Origin: Caecitellus pseudoparvulus
Lineage: Eukaryota; Bigyra: Bicosoecida
DNA length: 64,000 bases
Direction of reading: 5' to 3'
Assembly (NCBI GenBank): GCA_965644315.1
Contig: CBFFRQ010000020.1
Location: forward strand, 62,001-126,000
A program made the translations under genes and the position numbers. Shown here one piece after another: positions 30,372 through 41,600 of this stretch. The notes beneath the pieces were generated by a model. The model searched no databases and was not told the DNA's origin. It saw only the letters and a program-made list of their open reading frames with translations. How positions within the stretch are numbered: the stretch's first letter is position 1; each line of letters begins with the position of its first letter.

Positions 30372-31529
30372 CTACTGCGCTGACTCCCTCGCGGCTGCAA
30401 TAACCTCACACACCCTCTCTGTACGCGCTTTCAGAGCAGTCGCCGCCATGCCCACGGCCAGCACAGTCGCCGCCATGCCACCGCCAACACCCCACGCCAC
30501 TGCCGGCCGAGCCGCATGCAGCTTGCGCAGCCCGTACGCCACGCCGCCCAGTGTGGCCAGGGGCAGGACGGCGTTCCACAGGTAGAAGTCGGCGGGGGGG
30601 GCTGCGAGCTCCTGCATGCGCGCTGGGGACACCTTGCCCCAGTGGGCCTGGATACCCTCCAAGTGCCCCACCCCCACCACAGCCACGGCACGCCGCCCGG
30701 GGGCAGCCGCCAGCGTGTGCGCCATCCACTCATCCCGCTCCCCCACCATGGCTGCGCCGTAGCCGGAGGCATCGCCCCGGTGCCGGAAGTCCTCCATGGA
30801 GGCGGCCAGGACGCCAGGCACTGCCGCCGCCATGGCTGCCACCTGCTCTGGCGTCGCGCTGTCGCTCTGGATGATGTCTGCCAGGCACTGCCCCATGGTG
30901 TGCATATCCCGCCGCAGGGGGGCCGGCACGTGTGGCGTGCACTGGCGGATCTCTGAGGCGAAGTACCCCCGCACGCCGGCGGCCAGGAGGGCATCGGACC
31001 CCGCCGCCAGCCCCCCCACGAGCTGGGCTGTGTGCCAGCCGGGCAACACATCCTCCAGCCCAAAGGCGATGCGGGAGAGGGTGACCGCCTGGGAGCGGTC
31101 TGCCAGGTACAGCGGCAGGCCCCGCTGCAGGGCGAAGGCCGCCGCGCTGACCATGTCGCCGCCGTACTCGTCTCCCGCCACCGCACCAGCCACCAGGGCT
31201 AGGGGCAGGGACGACAGCATCATGGACACGGCCGCCAGGCTGGGCAGGCCGCCGGCGCCAGTGCCTGCTGCAGGGAGCAGGAGGCCCCCCTCTGCCTGCG
31301 TCACGCCTGTCATGGCGGCCAGGCGTGCCGGGCAGAGCTCCACAGCCACCACGTCTGGCCGCCACGCAGCCATGATGGAGACCAGTGTCTTCGCAGCGTT
31401 GCAGCCGGCGTGCGCGGAGCCGATGATGAGGATCTGCCCCCCATCCGCCTTGCGCAAGACTACCATGCTGCTCTCGTCAAAGAGGGACAGCACTTTGGCA
31501 GGCAGCGCCTGGCCCGGGCTGCCTGCCAT
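30372..31529 (-). CDS. TraB-domain protein (TRABD-like)
   Basis: A single exon of 385 residues. The TraB/PrgY-TIKI fold landmarks are present: ILIIGSAHAGCNAAKTLVS at the N-terminus (GxxH box), then PDVVAVELCPARLAAM (ExxxxR) and VAVVGVGHLEGI near the end (second GxxH). Two or three hydrophobic segments close the protein (LWNAVLPLATLGGVAYG and VAWGVGGGMAATVLAVGMAA), indicating C-terminal membrane anchoring. Family members are metalloprotease-like or pheromone-shutdown proteins; the catalytic role of cellular TRABD proteins is unsettled. Start at the first ATG of the frame. Confidence 0.85.
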   Translation of the reverse strand: MAGSPGQALPAKVLSLFDESSMVVLRKADGGQILIIGSAHAGCNAAKTLVSIMAAWRPDVVAVELCPARLAAMTGVTQAEGGLLLPAAGTGAGGLPSLAAVSMMLSSLPLALVAGAVAGDEYGGDMVSAAAFALQRGLPLYLADRSQAVTLSRIAFGLEDVLPGWHTAQLVGGLAAGSDALLAAGVRGYFASEIRQCTPHVPAPLRRDMHTMGQCLADIIQSDSATPEQVAAMAAAVPGVLAASMEDFRHRGDASGYGAAMVGERDEWMAHTLAAAPGRRAVAVVGVGHLEGIQAHWGKVSPARMQELAAPPADFYLWNAVLPLATLGGVAYGLRKLHAARPAVAWGVGGGMAATVLAVGMAATALKARTERVCEVIAAARESAQ

Positions 31530-31978
31530 GCTTCAAACCCCGCAGCAACACAGCAGCACGTGTGGAAGTGCCCAGCAGGATGTACAGCGCTCAAGCCTGT
31601 CAAGGAGGTGTCTTCGCACTGAAAATGCACAAACAGGGGGCTGGTGGTCGTGATCAATTCTGGCGAGTCCTTCGTTTTGTGGCGTTTAGGAGGAAGGCAG
31701 CCAGCGGATCCAGTTGCGAAACCGCGGCGAAACGCTGAGCACTCTCACGTATGCCCCCACCCCAGTCCTTGATGGGCAGGCATACCTCTGGGACACACAT
31801 CGCTGGGCAGCAGATTAACAAACCCTGTACTCCAGCCTGCTGCAGTTCATTTTCCTCCCATGCCGTGGCAACTCACGACATTGCAGCCTGCTCAAGTCTG
31901 GGCCACAGCTGCTGAACAAAGGGACACGACAGCTACCCACCTACCTTACTCGAAGCAAGCCCCTGTGCATTGTGCACC
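31530..31978. promoter_or_regulatory. Divergent promoter region, TraB-domain gene / HGH1
   Basis: About 450 bases between divergent starts, visibly lower in GC than its surroundings. It should hold both promoters. No element or RNA gene recognised. Confidence 0.4.
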
Positions 31979-33867
31979 ATGACCTCCCAGGTAGAAGAGC
32001 TTGTGGCCTTCCTGGGCGACACCCGGCCTGAGGTGAGGCGCGACGCGTGGCAGTCAGGAAGGCGCACGCGGATTAGGTGCGGAAATTGGCACCCACAGCC
32101 CTGCCTTTCCCTCTGCTCCTGCAGGTTCGAGGACTCGTCGCGAAGAACATCCTGCAGTACACCGGGGATGAAACAATGAAGACACAGCTGCGGGCAGCCA
32201 AGGCGCCCCGGAAGCTGTGCCGGCTCATCGGCGACCTTGCTGTGCGTGCAGAATGGACTGGCGCCAATGCCCTGTGTCCACCCTCATGGCCCACACGCAC
32301 CGCGGAGCCCCTGCCACTGCACAGCCCATTGCCGAACCAGCCCTGAAGGCCCTCATCAACTTCTGCGATGACTCTTCTGCGTTGCAGCAGATGCTGGCGG
32401 TGCGCCTCATTGACTCCCTCATGGAGAGCTTGCGGGTGCGTCGCCCGCGGCGCCAACGCGGCCATGCCCGCACCTGCCCACGCCCCCCCTGCGCCCCGCG
32501 ACGCCGCCCAGGGCAAGGACTTCCCCTTCAAACGCCTGGCAGTCATGCTGCTGTCCAACCTGTGCCAGACCATGGAGGGCTGCATCCAGCTACTGCAGCA
32601 GGATGTGACGGGCGCCGCCGCTGGCCTGCGTGGCCTGCACTTCCGCCTGCTGCTGCAGTGGTTCGTCACGCCCGCCGCCAAGTTCGCCGACGACGTGGCA
32701 GAGGACCCCTTCGAGTTCGCCGGCAGCATCATCCACAACTGCACGCAGCTGGCGGAGGCGCGCCGCATCATCCTGGAGCCCGAACGGGGCATCCTGCAAG
32801 CACTGCTGCCCCAACTCGCGTCTGCCTCCACGGTGCGGCGCCGCGGCACGGCGGGCGCCGTGCGCAACTGCTGCTTCGAAGTCACCCGCGTGGACTGGCT
32901 GCTGTCTCCGGCAGTGGACGTGGTGGGGGTGCTGGGGCGACCCCTCGTGGGGCCCACACCATTTCGCCCCGCCGAGGCTGCCAGCTTCCCTGACTCCTGG
33001 TGCACTCCAGACGTGACGGCGGCGCACGAGCCCGATGCCGCCACTCGCCTGCTGCTGCTGGAGGCGCTGCTGGTGCTGGCCAGCCACCGCCCCGCCCGCG
33101 AGGCCATGCGCAAGGCCAACCTGTACGCCGTCGTGCGCAACTTGCACTACTGGCTGGAGGGGGTGGACCCGCCCTTTGCCAAGGAGGCCATGGCTGCAGG
33201 CACCGCTTCCAGCGCCAAGGCAGCTGCGCGGGGCACGGCGGAGGAGGCGGCAGCCTTGGCGTCGCGTGGCGGGGCGGTGGAGGTGTCACAGGACGCGGTG
33301 GGTGCCACCGCCTCGGCCAGCTCAGAGCGGGCGCATGTCGCAGACGGCGAGGGGCGGGGGGACCTGCCGCCTCTGGATGAGAAGGCCGCTGACGTCATCA
33401 ACCAGCTGGTGCAGTACCTGCAGCGCGGAGAGGAGGGGGGGGAGGGCGCTGACGGGGCGGAGGCTCCCGGCGCGCCCCCCGGTACGGTGCCCCTGTTGCC
33501 AGCACCCCCCATGGACATGACCAGCAAGGGCAGCGAGGCCCTGGAGGCTGCTGGGCTGGCGCCCTCCGAGGCGGCCCCTGCAACTGACGCCGCTGGCCCC
33601 GAAGCAGCGTCCCCCCCGCCAGCGCCGGCAGCGGACCTGGCTGCAGCCATGCCGCAAGACGGCCGCGTGGAGCGCATGCTGGACAGGCATGTGCACACTG
33701 TGGAAGAGCCGGCCCATGCTGGCACGGTGGCGGCGCGGCGCGCAGGTCTGGTGCCCGTGGCCGAGCCTGCGAGCGAGGCGGGGACCTCCGGATCCACCCC
33801 GCCCGCCCAGGGCACTGGGTCTGCAGGGGCTTTGGTCGACGCAGCTGGCTTCGGTGACATGGACTGA
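31979..33867 (+). CDS. HGH1: HGH1-like chaperone for eEF2 folding
   Basis: Exons 31979-32032, 32125-32241, 32325-32435 and 32512-33867, all phase 0, encode 545 residues. The armadillo-like core shows MTSQVEELVAFLGDTRPE-VRGLVAKN, PIAEPALKALINFCDD, AVMLLSNLCQ and the hallmark RRGTAGAVRNCCFE, then LLLLEALLVLASH. Hgh1 delivers nascent eEF2 to TRiC/CCT and prefoldin; the TRiC subunit CCT3 lies 12 kb away. After the core, about 230 residues (Ala/Pro/Glu-rich, low in complexity) extend the usual ~390-residue protein. Introns are 92, 83 and 76 bp; donors gtgagg, gtgcgt and gtgcgt. The stop is 48 bp from that of the convergent kinase. Confidence 0.88.
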
Positions 33868-33915
33868 TGCGGGCAAGTGTGCGGAATGCAGTCCTTGTGG
33901 AAGCAGCACCCCGCG

Positions 33916-36069
33916 TCAGCTGCGGCGCCGCCGCCGCACCCGGCGTGTTGGTGGCGCCACCGCTGCCTGCGCCCCAGCAGGACTGGGCGTGTCCAGGTCC
34001 GTCGGGACGTCGCCCGGGCTGCTGCTTGCGCGGGCAGCGGTGGCAAGGGCAGCCCGCATGGTGGCGGAGCGGGGCTGGCCTGCGCCTGGTGGCGGCGGCG
34101 TGGTGGCCTGCGCTGCGGAGGGGCCAGACCACTCCTGCAGGGTCTTGCCCAACATGGACGTGGCGTAGGCTGTGAGGCCCGTTTCCAGCTCTCCACGCCA
34201 TGCCTGCGTGCACATGGCTGAGCGGATGGGCTGGAAGAAGGGGCTGTTCAGCGCCTCCTTGGCCGTAATACGCGTGTACGGGTCCGGGTCCAGCAGACGC
34301 AGCAGCAGTACAACAGCCTCCTCCACTTGCTCTGTGCTCTCATCATCGTGCAGGTACGCCCTGCGAAGGAGGGGGGGGGAATGCGGTGGCGGGAGTGTGC
34401 TGCGGACGGTGCAGGGAGCAGGGGCACGCACTCGCACAGCATGAAGTGCTGGCACACTTGGTAAACTGCAAAGGCAGGCGAATGAGGCTGCGGCAGCGGC
34501 ACCTGCGGCCACTCCTCCGCTGCCGCACTCCCCGCCACACCTGCCGTGCGCGACTCGCTGCGCCGGCGCTTGCCCCGGCGCACACTGCCGGCCGGTCGTG
34601 CGCTCGCCTGCGCCCCGTCGTCCACTGCGGGCGGCTGCAGGTTGGCCTTGCTGTCAGGCCACACGGCAGCCAGGCGGCGGCAGACGTTGCGGTACACCTG
34701 CACGCGCAACGGGTCAAGCAACGCCGGCCCTGTGCGTGGACAAGCCACCGCCTCTGGCAACTGTGCCAGGCGTGCCTTGCCCAGGCGCAGACCAGCAGCC
34801 AGCATCCGTGGCCAGCCAAGGAGGGACGCCACCGCCGTAATGCTCTGACTCATGCCGTCGTAGGGGAAGAGGGGGTGCCGCCGTGTGAGCAGGGAGCCCA
34901 TGATGACCCCAGCGCTCCACACATCAATGGCGGTGGTCTGGTACGGCACTCTCATCAGCACCTCGGGTGGGCGAAAGGAGGCTGTGCCTGCTCTTGCTGC
35001 TGTCTGCGCCACGCGACTCGTGGGCGCCGCGCTCGCCGACTCCACATCCAGGCGCTCCAGCTCCGCCTCCACGGCCTCCTGCACGCGAGCCTGGCTGGGG
35101 AAACGCCCATCCCACGACGAATCGATGCTGGTTGGTGCTGGGGCCGCGGCCTCGCGCAGGGCTCGGGCAGGGGGGGCGCCTGGGCGAGAGCTGTGCACAA
35201 GGCGCTGAGAGGCAGAGCGGCCTTTGTCGGCTGCGGTGCGGAGCTTGTTCGCCCAGGCGCCCGAGGCCAGATCTGCCCGAGACATGCGAGGGCGGCATCG
35301 TGCGTCTCCGGTGCGGGGGGGGCACGTCTGCGCCAACCCGAAATCAATGAGCATGCTGTCCAGTGGGTGCCCGTCGTGCCCTCGATGGTACAGGAAATTG
35401 TCGGGCTTCACGTCACGGTGAATGATGCCGGAGGCGTGGCACTGGGACAGGGCTGTCAGTAGCTCCCACATGTAAAAGCGCACGTCCCGTAACGTCGCAG
35501 TGGCTAGTAGCTCCTGCAAGCAAGGCCACGGCGGGTGGGAAGCTGCGGTATTTGGTTGCCTGCGTCCGAGCTCAGCAGGAGCGGCACCCGCACTCCACGC
35601 ACATCTTTGAACACCATGTGGGGAGCGTACCGCATGAGAATGATGGTGTGTGTGCTGCAGTCCAGCACAGCTTCGAGGATGGAGCACCTGGAGTGAGTCT
35701 CCCGCCTGCGCATCTCCGCGCGCGAGCGTGTTTGAGTTCCCAGCAACACTGGTGTGCAGCGCCAGAGCAGACGCACTTGAGCATGCGGAGGAAGCGCAGC
35801 TCCTCTTCGATCCGGTGCAGGTCCTGGTCCTTGTACAGGCACTTGGCGGCATACTTGCGGCCTTCTGCCGCATGGGCATGCTGGGGGTCCAGCCAGCTCG
35901 CCTCATACACGACGCTGAAGGCGCCAGAGCCAATGCGGCGCTGCAGCAGCAGCCCATGCTTCTCCACAGCCTCCACTTCCAGTGCCTTGTCGAGTGACAG
36001 CTGCTTCTGCTTGTCACCGCCCTGCGGTGCCCGGGATGCTCCCTTGGAAGCCTTCCCAGCGGAGGCCAT
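33916..36069 (-). CDS. CDC7: CDC7-like serine/threonine kinase
   Basis: Exons 36069-35777, 35687-35603, 35513-34432 and 34360-33916 encode 634 residues. Kinase motifs are in order: IGSGAFSVVYEA (46-57), AAK with Lys76, HRDVKPDNFL (158-167), IDFGLAQ (182-188), then, after an insert of ~95 residues, GTASFRPPEVLM and IDVWSAGVIMGSLL. The DFGLAQ form, the long insert before the APE loop and the FRPPEVL phrase are Cdc7 traits. Cdc7 with its Dbf4 subunit phosphorylates MCM to fire replication origins. A second insert with RRGKRRRSE (nuclear-localisation-like) precedes the final helices. The last ~70 residues are low complexity. Introns are 89, 89 and 71 bp, with donor gtgcgt at all three. Confidence 0.88.
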
Positions 36070-36228
36070 GGTGCACGGCACACGCGGGCGGCACCAATGT
36101 GCACCTGAGGCCCGCAAGTGAGGCTGACGTGGTAGCGCAGCGAGGCATGGCACTGTGCAACTCGCAACCGTGCACCGCTGCATTTTTGATTTGTCCTCTC
36201 AAACAGACTGCAGTAAAAGCCCCCCCCC

Positions 36229-37786
36229 TCATGCCAGGTGCCCTGTCGCTGTCACAGGCTCTGGCAGCACGGGCACTTTGCAGCCCTGCCCCTTCAGGGC
36301 GCGCAGCGCAGGCTTGAGGGTGTCAATGTCCAGGAACTGCACCTCCACCGTGCGCCCTTCATATGTGCGGCCAGCACATTTGTCCCCGTACGCCTTGCCA
36401 GCCGCCGGCGTGCCCATGGCCACGTACACCAGGCCCTGCACTGACACAGGGTCGGGCACGACGGCCAGGACCTCCCCGTAGCCAGCGGCATCAGCAGCCA
36501 CCTCTGTTGCCAGCTCCGCCTCCCACTCCTCGCTCGCCTCCAGCGCCGGCAGCATCATGCCCTTCAGCACAAGATACTGTGATGGCCGGCCCACAGCACG
36601 GGAGGTGGGCCCATCGGCTGCACCAGAAGGAGCTGGCGCTCCAGTGAGCGCAGCAGCCGCCGCTGCGCCTGCCGCTGCCAGCTGGCTGTTCATGTTCACA
36701 GAGCTACCGACGGAAGCCGCTGCAGTGTGGCCCATGGCGGCTCCAGGCAAGCGTTTGCCTGTCATTTGCTCCAGCTGGGCAGCCAAGTTGGCGTGGGCCT
36801 GGCTGGTGGCAGCGGCCAGGGCAGATGCCATGGCGGCACGGGCCTGGGCGCTGAGCGTGGCACCATCCCCCGTGTCCATGTCGTGCACGCCCCCCTGTGC
36901 GTCCTGCAGCTTGCCGTGGGCGTTCAGGGTGCCCACACGCATGGGCTGCTCGACGAGAGGCAGGTTGTGCAGTGTGGTCATTGCCTTGGCAGCCCCGTTC
37001 TGATCCTGGTACACCAGGAAGGCGTACCCGCGCGAGACTCCGTTGACGTCCCGAACCAGGGAGGCCTTCTCCAGCGGGCCTGCCTGGGAGAAGATGGCGT
37101 GCAGGTGCTCCTCTGTCACGTCTGGGTGCAGGTTGGCGACGAAGACACGCCGGTTCGCGATGTCTGACGTGGCCGTGCCGCCCTCCGTCTCTGCAGCACG
37201 GGCATAGTTCTTCTCCGCTTCGCTGGCGCGCACCTGCACGGGGAAGCCCCCAACAGGGAACTTCTCCCCGTTCAGCAGCAGGGCCTTGGGCACGTCGTCC
37301 AACTCCGCCATCTCCACGTACCCAAAGCCGCGACTGCGCCCAGTGGAGCGATCCCGAATGAGCACCACATCTGCCACTCGCCCAACCTGCTCGAAGAACT
37401 GGCGCACGTCTTCCTCCCGCGCCCGCACCACCAGCTGACCAACGAACACCGTGCGCGCATCCCGGGTCAGCTCCATCACATCGTCCATCTTGTCACGGTG
37501 GCGGGGGCCACCGCCTCCACGCCCACCATGGTGGTCGTGCCACCCTCCGTACCCCCCTCGCCCACGATCGTCGTAGCGGTCTGGGTGCCCCCGGTCGTCA
37601 TACCGGTCCCGACGTCCCCTGTCATCGTACCGGCCTCGCCAGCCCCCGCCACGTCCATGCTCGCCATACCCTCCACGTCTGTCGTCGTACCGCCGGTCAC
37701 GGCTGTACCGATCGCCTGAGCGATCTCTGCCGTATCGCCCATCGTCATACCGTCCACGGCTTCCGCTGTGGCGATCGTCGTCGTAC
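36229..37786 (-). CDS. RBM39: RBM39-like splicing factor (RGG/RY-rich, RRMs, UHM-like C-terminus)
   Basis: The window shows a large 3' exon, 37786-36229; the first exon and true start are not resolved. It may begin upstream near 37820-37960, where an ATG and donor-like GTs exist but I could not find a phase-consistent join; ATG 37488 is the fallback. The N-terminus is rich in Arg/Gly/Tyr/Asp (RYDDRGRRDRYDDRG). Two RRMs follow: DARTVFVGQL...GRSRGFGYVEM and NRRVFVANLHPDV...RGYAFLVYQ. After an Ala-rich linker, a UHM-like fold has VYVAMGTPAAGKAYG. This order is that of RBM39/HCC1 and related U2AF-type proteins that recognise splice sites. RBM39 normally has an Arg/Ser-rich start; here the start is RGG/RYDD-type. 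Confidence 0.82.
37500..37786 (-). repeat. RGG/RYDD-coding low-complexity repeat
   Basis: Repeated CGGTACGACGAC-like units on the minus strand encode RYDD, RYDDR, GGYGG and RGRGG. Such Arg/Gly/Tyr stretches bind RNA and drive condensation. The repeat spans the N-terminus of the RBM39-like protein. Confidence 0.7.
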
Positions 37787-37819
37787 CTGCGATGCCCTCC
37801 TGGGCTCTCACCTCGTGGG

Positions 37820-38601
37820 CTGTGCAGGAGCGGAAAATGAACGCGTGCTCAGGCCTTTAGCGGCAGTCACCCATTGCCGCACGGCGTACACGCTTGATTC
37901 AGCCATTGCAGATGATTCAAGAGATTCCTTGCTTCAACACACAAAGCTCTCTGTCTGACTTGGGAGCCTCTAGTGCTTGAGGGCGAAGAGGGACTACTGC
38001 CTCTGGCTCCAGCAGCAGGTTCACACGCGGACCACAGCAAACGGCAAGTGATCAGCACTACAGCCCAACGCAATGCACAGCATCGGAGGCCCAGTGTGTC
38101 GAGACATCGGTGAGCATGCCGAGTGACACCTAGAGTTGCAGAAAGTGTCAGAATCGGGGGATTTGTTCGGTGAAAAGAGTCAGCCAGTAGGCCGGGTGTG
38201 AAATCAAGCATTTATCATCAAGACTTAGATTGAGGCAGACGATGGCGACAAAGCACCCATTTTCGGCTCTCAAGCATAACAGAGAAGTATAAAACCGATG
38301 TTTCTACCCCATCTGAGCACTCTACGATCAGCCCTCAGTGGTGGTTGTGCCGCGCACCGCGTTCCAGTCAACGCAGCCCTTCCCGCATTGAGGTGACAGG
38401 TGTTGGCCTGCGCTGACACCAACCTTGTGAGCAGCGGCACTGGGCGCCCCACACGGCAGGCAGCGTGGTACTCTCTTCACTGGACCGCTGAATTGTCGCT
38501 GCAAGGTCTGCACAGTCACCCATTGTCTTGGGGGGCGTGAGCGAGAGGCCAGTCCAGCGAACCAGGCTTCCTCTCCTTGGCCTGCAGAAGTACCAAGCCG
38601 C
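37820..38601. promoter_or_regulatory. Divergent promoter region, RBM39-like / giant unknown gene
   Basis: The longest spacer in the window, about 780 bases and clearly more AT-rich. The unresolved first exon of the RBM39-like gene is probably in its left part. A TATAAAA sequence (38288-38294, + strand) lies about 310 bases before the giant gene's ATG; by itself it is weak evidence. Short open frames here resemble nothing known. Confidence 0.4.
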
Positions 38602-41600
38602 ATGGCATTCGCCAGCAGGAATGCCTCCATGTAAGTGATTCTGCCAGTGAGCCACCGGCGCCCCCCCCTGCTCTGTTCCCGGAGTGCTGCACCTGCCTAT
38701 GGTCACGCAAGCGTTGGCCGTCACACTGCGACCCTGCCACGGCACAGGGGCTCTGGCGAGGTGTCCTTCGACGCAGGGGAAGATGAGGGGCCCACGCGGG
38801 CCGTTTTGCAGCAACAAGCTTCCATACTTCGTGACTTGCCACTTCACCAAGGCCCGCTGAGTCCTTTTGCGTACCCTCCCGGCCTGCTGCCTGGCGATGG
38901 CTTGTGGTGCTTTCTGCAGCCTTGCCCAGACCCCAACCGGCCGCTGGAGGTGAAGCACCTGGAAGTGCTGGTGCCGCCCACAGCCGTGTTTCCAGGTGAT
39001 GCCACTCCCAGTGCTCCCTTCCTCCTGACCCCTGGCTCCGGTGGTGCCGTGCACAGCAGCCACTCGCCCTCCGAGACAGCGGTCGGCAAGGCCATGTCTG
39101 CTGGGGACTTTCAAGATGACGTCATTGCAGTGGCCAGGTGGAGCCAGTATCAGTCAGCAAGTAGCGGACCAGCTGCCGCTGCAGTGCTGGCCTCCGTCGA
39201 GTTTGGGCCTGGCCTCGTCACGGCACTACAGTTCGCCAAACCTGCTGCGAGCGGGCACACCCCTCCCCGCCGCAGGCCACCCCAACCTTCCGCCAAGGCC
39301 CCCGACAAGGTCCGCCTGCATCTTCCACGTGGACATGATCCCAGGCGCAGCTTGCAGGGGCTGTACCAGCAGCACCGCACCGCTGTGGCAGTTCTGGCTG
39401 CGCGGGAGGTGAGGGGGCTAGCGGCGCACGGCCTCGCCACCTGCGCCCATGTGGAGGGGGAGGAGGAAGGCGGCGGGGTGTTGCCAACACCTTCCCGTTC
39501 CCTGCAGGTGTCCCCGTCTGCGTCTCTTGGGCGCAGCCCGACGGCTGGCGCTTCCTCCGGGGGCGGGGGGGGCGGCACGCCCCAAGGCGTTCCCAGAGGG
39601 GCCCCGCCCCTGGGCGTCGGTTTTCAGATCCAGAAGCTCCTGCGGTGCCGAGGGGCAAGCCCTTTCATCGTGCGTGCTGTGTGGCGTGCTGGCGGCTGCG
39701 GGGCTCCTTCCAGCGCCTGGGTTCTGTCGTCCAGCCGGCGGTACGCTGACGAGAGCTTGGGAGAGCTGGGGGACGCGCTGGCGGCAGCCATGCAGGCAGC
39801 TGACAAGGTGGACGGCGCGTCAGGGTCGGCGGCTTTCCTGCGGGCCGTTCAGGGGGGTGGGCACACCAGCAAGGCAGGGGCAGCTGTGGGGGACATCCCC
39901 AGTCTCAAGCGCGCCTTCCGACGGCGGCTGCAAGAGGTGCTTCTGGTGAACACTGGGCACTCAAACGACGCAAGCAGCGCCACACCCCTGCCCCCCACTG
40001 TTCAGCTCTTGCAACCTCGAGGGCGTGGCCTCCCCACCCCCCTGTCCACAGCTGCACGCCACCTGGCCCAGCTGGCCCAACCCCCCCTCACCACCACCGT
40101 CCGTGCCCAGAGTCTCTCTGTGCGTGGAGCAGAGGAAGTCATGGAACGCATGCAGCGTGTTGTGGACCACGTGCGAGCCTCGGGTGGCCTGCGCCTGACG
40201 GAGTTCATTGCAGACTGGACGCGAGACGAGGCAGGCAACTGGTGGCTCCTGGCACCAAAGGCATACCGAGTGCGAGGGCGACTGCAAGGCCTGGGCCGGC
40301 TGCTGCGAGCCCCCCCTGCCCCCCCCTCAATCGCCCTCATCCCGGCTGCGAAGGCTGTGTGGGTTGCCCAAGCGCGGCGCATTTTGAGCCTGGGAGGGCA
40401 GCGTGCGGGGGGGGTGCGGGACCCCACACGTGCCCACGCAGCCAATCTGCAGCAAGTGAACCTTTTGGCAGAGGAAGCTGAAAGTGCGGGGGTGGCGCCA
40501 GCACCTGCAGATGCCTTGCTGGCTCCGCCCACGTCAGTCAGCGACCTTCGCCGCCAGGCACGGCAGCGGGCAGCGTCCCGGCCCCGAACAAGCTACAAGC
40601 CACGGCACGCGGCCAGCCCCGAGCCAGAGCAGCTCGTCTCCAGCGGCAGCTCCTCGGACGGCAGCGCCAGCAGTGGGGAGGAGGAGCCATACGGTGCAGG
40701 CCTCGCGGCACTGTTGCACTCTCGGCTTGGAACGACGCCTGCTTCAGCAGCAGCGGCAGGCGTGTGCTTGGCCACGCGGCCGTCCTATCCCGCTGACTTG
40801 CAGCGCCTGACACGGCGCATGCGGCGAGAGTGGGTGCATGCCGCATCTCGCTCGATCAAGGCTAACAGAGCTTCCATTGGCAAAGCCCTGCAGGGTGCAA
40901 CTTCGGCACAGAGCGCAGGCCTAGCACCGACGGGCTCTCTGGCCGCCAGCACGACGGGGTGGGGACGCACCCGACCGGGGGTTGGAGGGCACTCCACGCT
41001 CAGCCTGCGCTCCCTCGGTTCGACTCCTGAATCCGCCCCCGCCCTATCCATTCGGCGAGGTACAGTGACCCTGGGGGGTGTCACAGCTGGCAGCACTGTG
41101 CAGTACGGCACCCTCATGGCGGGGCATGTGCTGCAGCAGCACATGCCACCTCTTGGCTTGACGCCACCAGGCCAAGCGTTCGCGGCGGCGGGAGGCATGC
41201 TGGCAGATGTCCACACCTCTGCGCTTGCTCGGAAGCGGCCACCCTCATCAGGTGCTGCAGACGCTACCAGCAGCGTTCAGGACGCTCAAGAGAGCGACGT
41301 GAGTGGCGCAGAGGAGGAAATTGTCACGCGGCCTGGTTCAGGAAGTGGCCAGCACTCTACACTTCGGTATGGGGCGCACGAGGAGAGTGCAGGGAAGGGA
41401 CACCGCGGAGGTGCTGGCGTGGCAGTGCGGAGAGGGAGGGCCTTACCTCCTCCCGTGCTCACCGCATCCCCACGAGATCTCAGCGGCACGGCACAGGGGG
41501 CCAGACACGCTACCAAGCCAGGCTCTGCCAGTGTGCCGATGGCCATGCCACGGCACACAGGTAGCCACAGTCAGCTGAGTATCGATCTCGGACCGGACGC

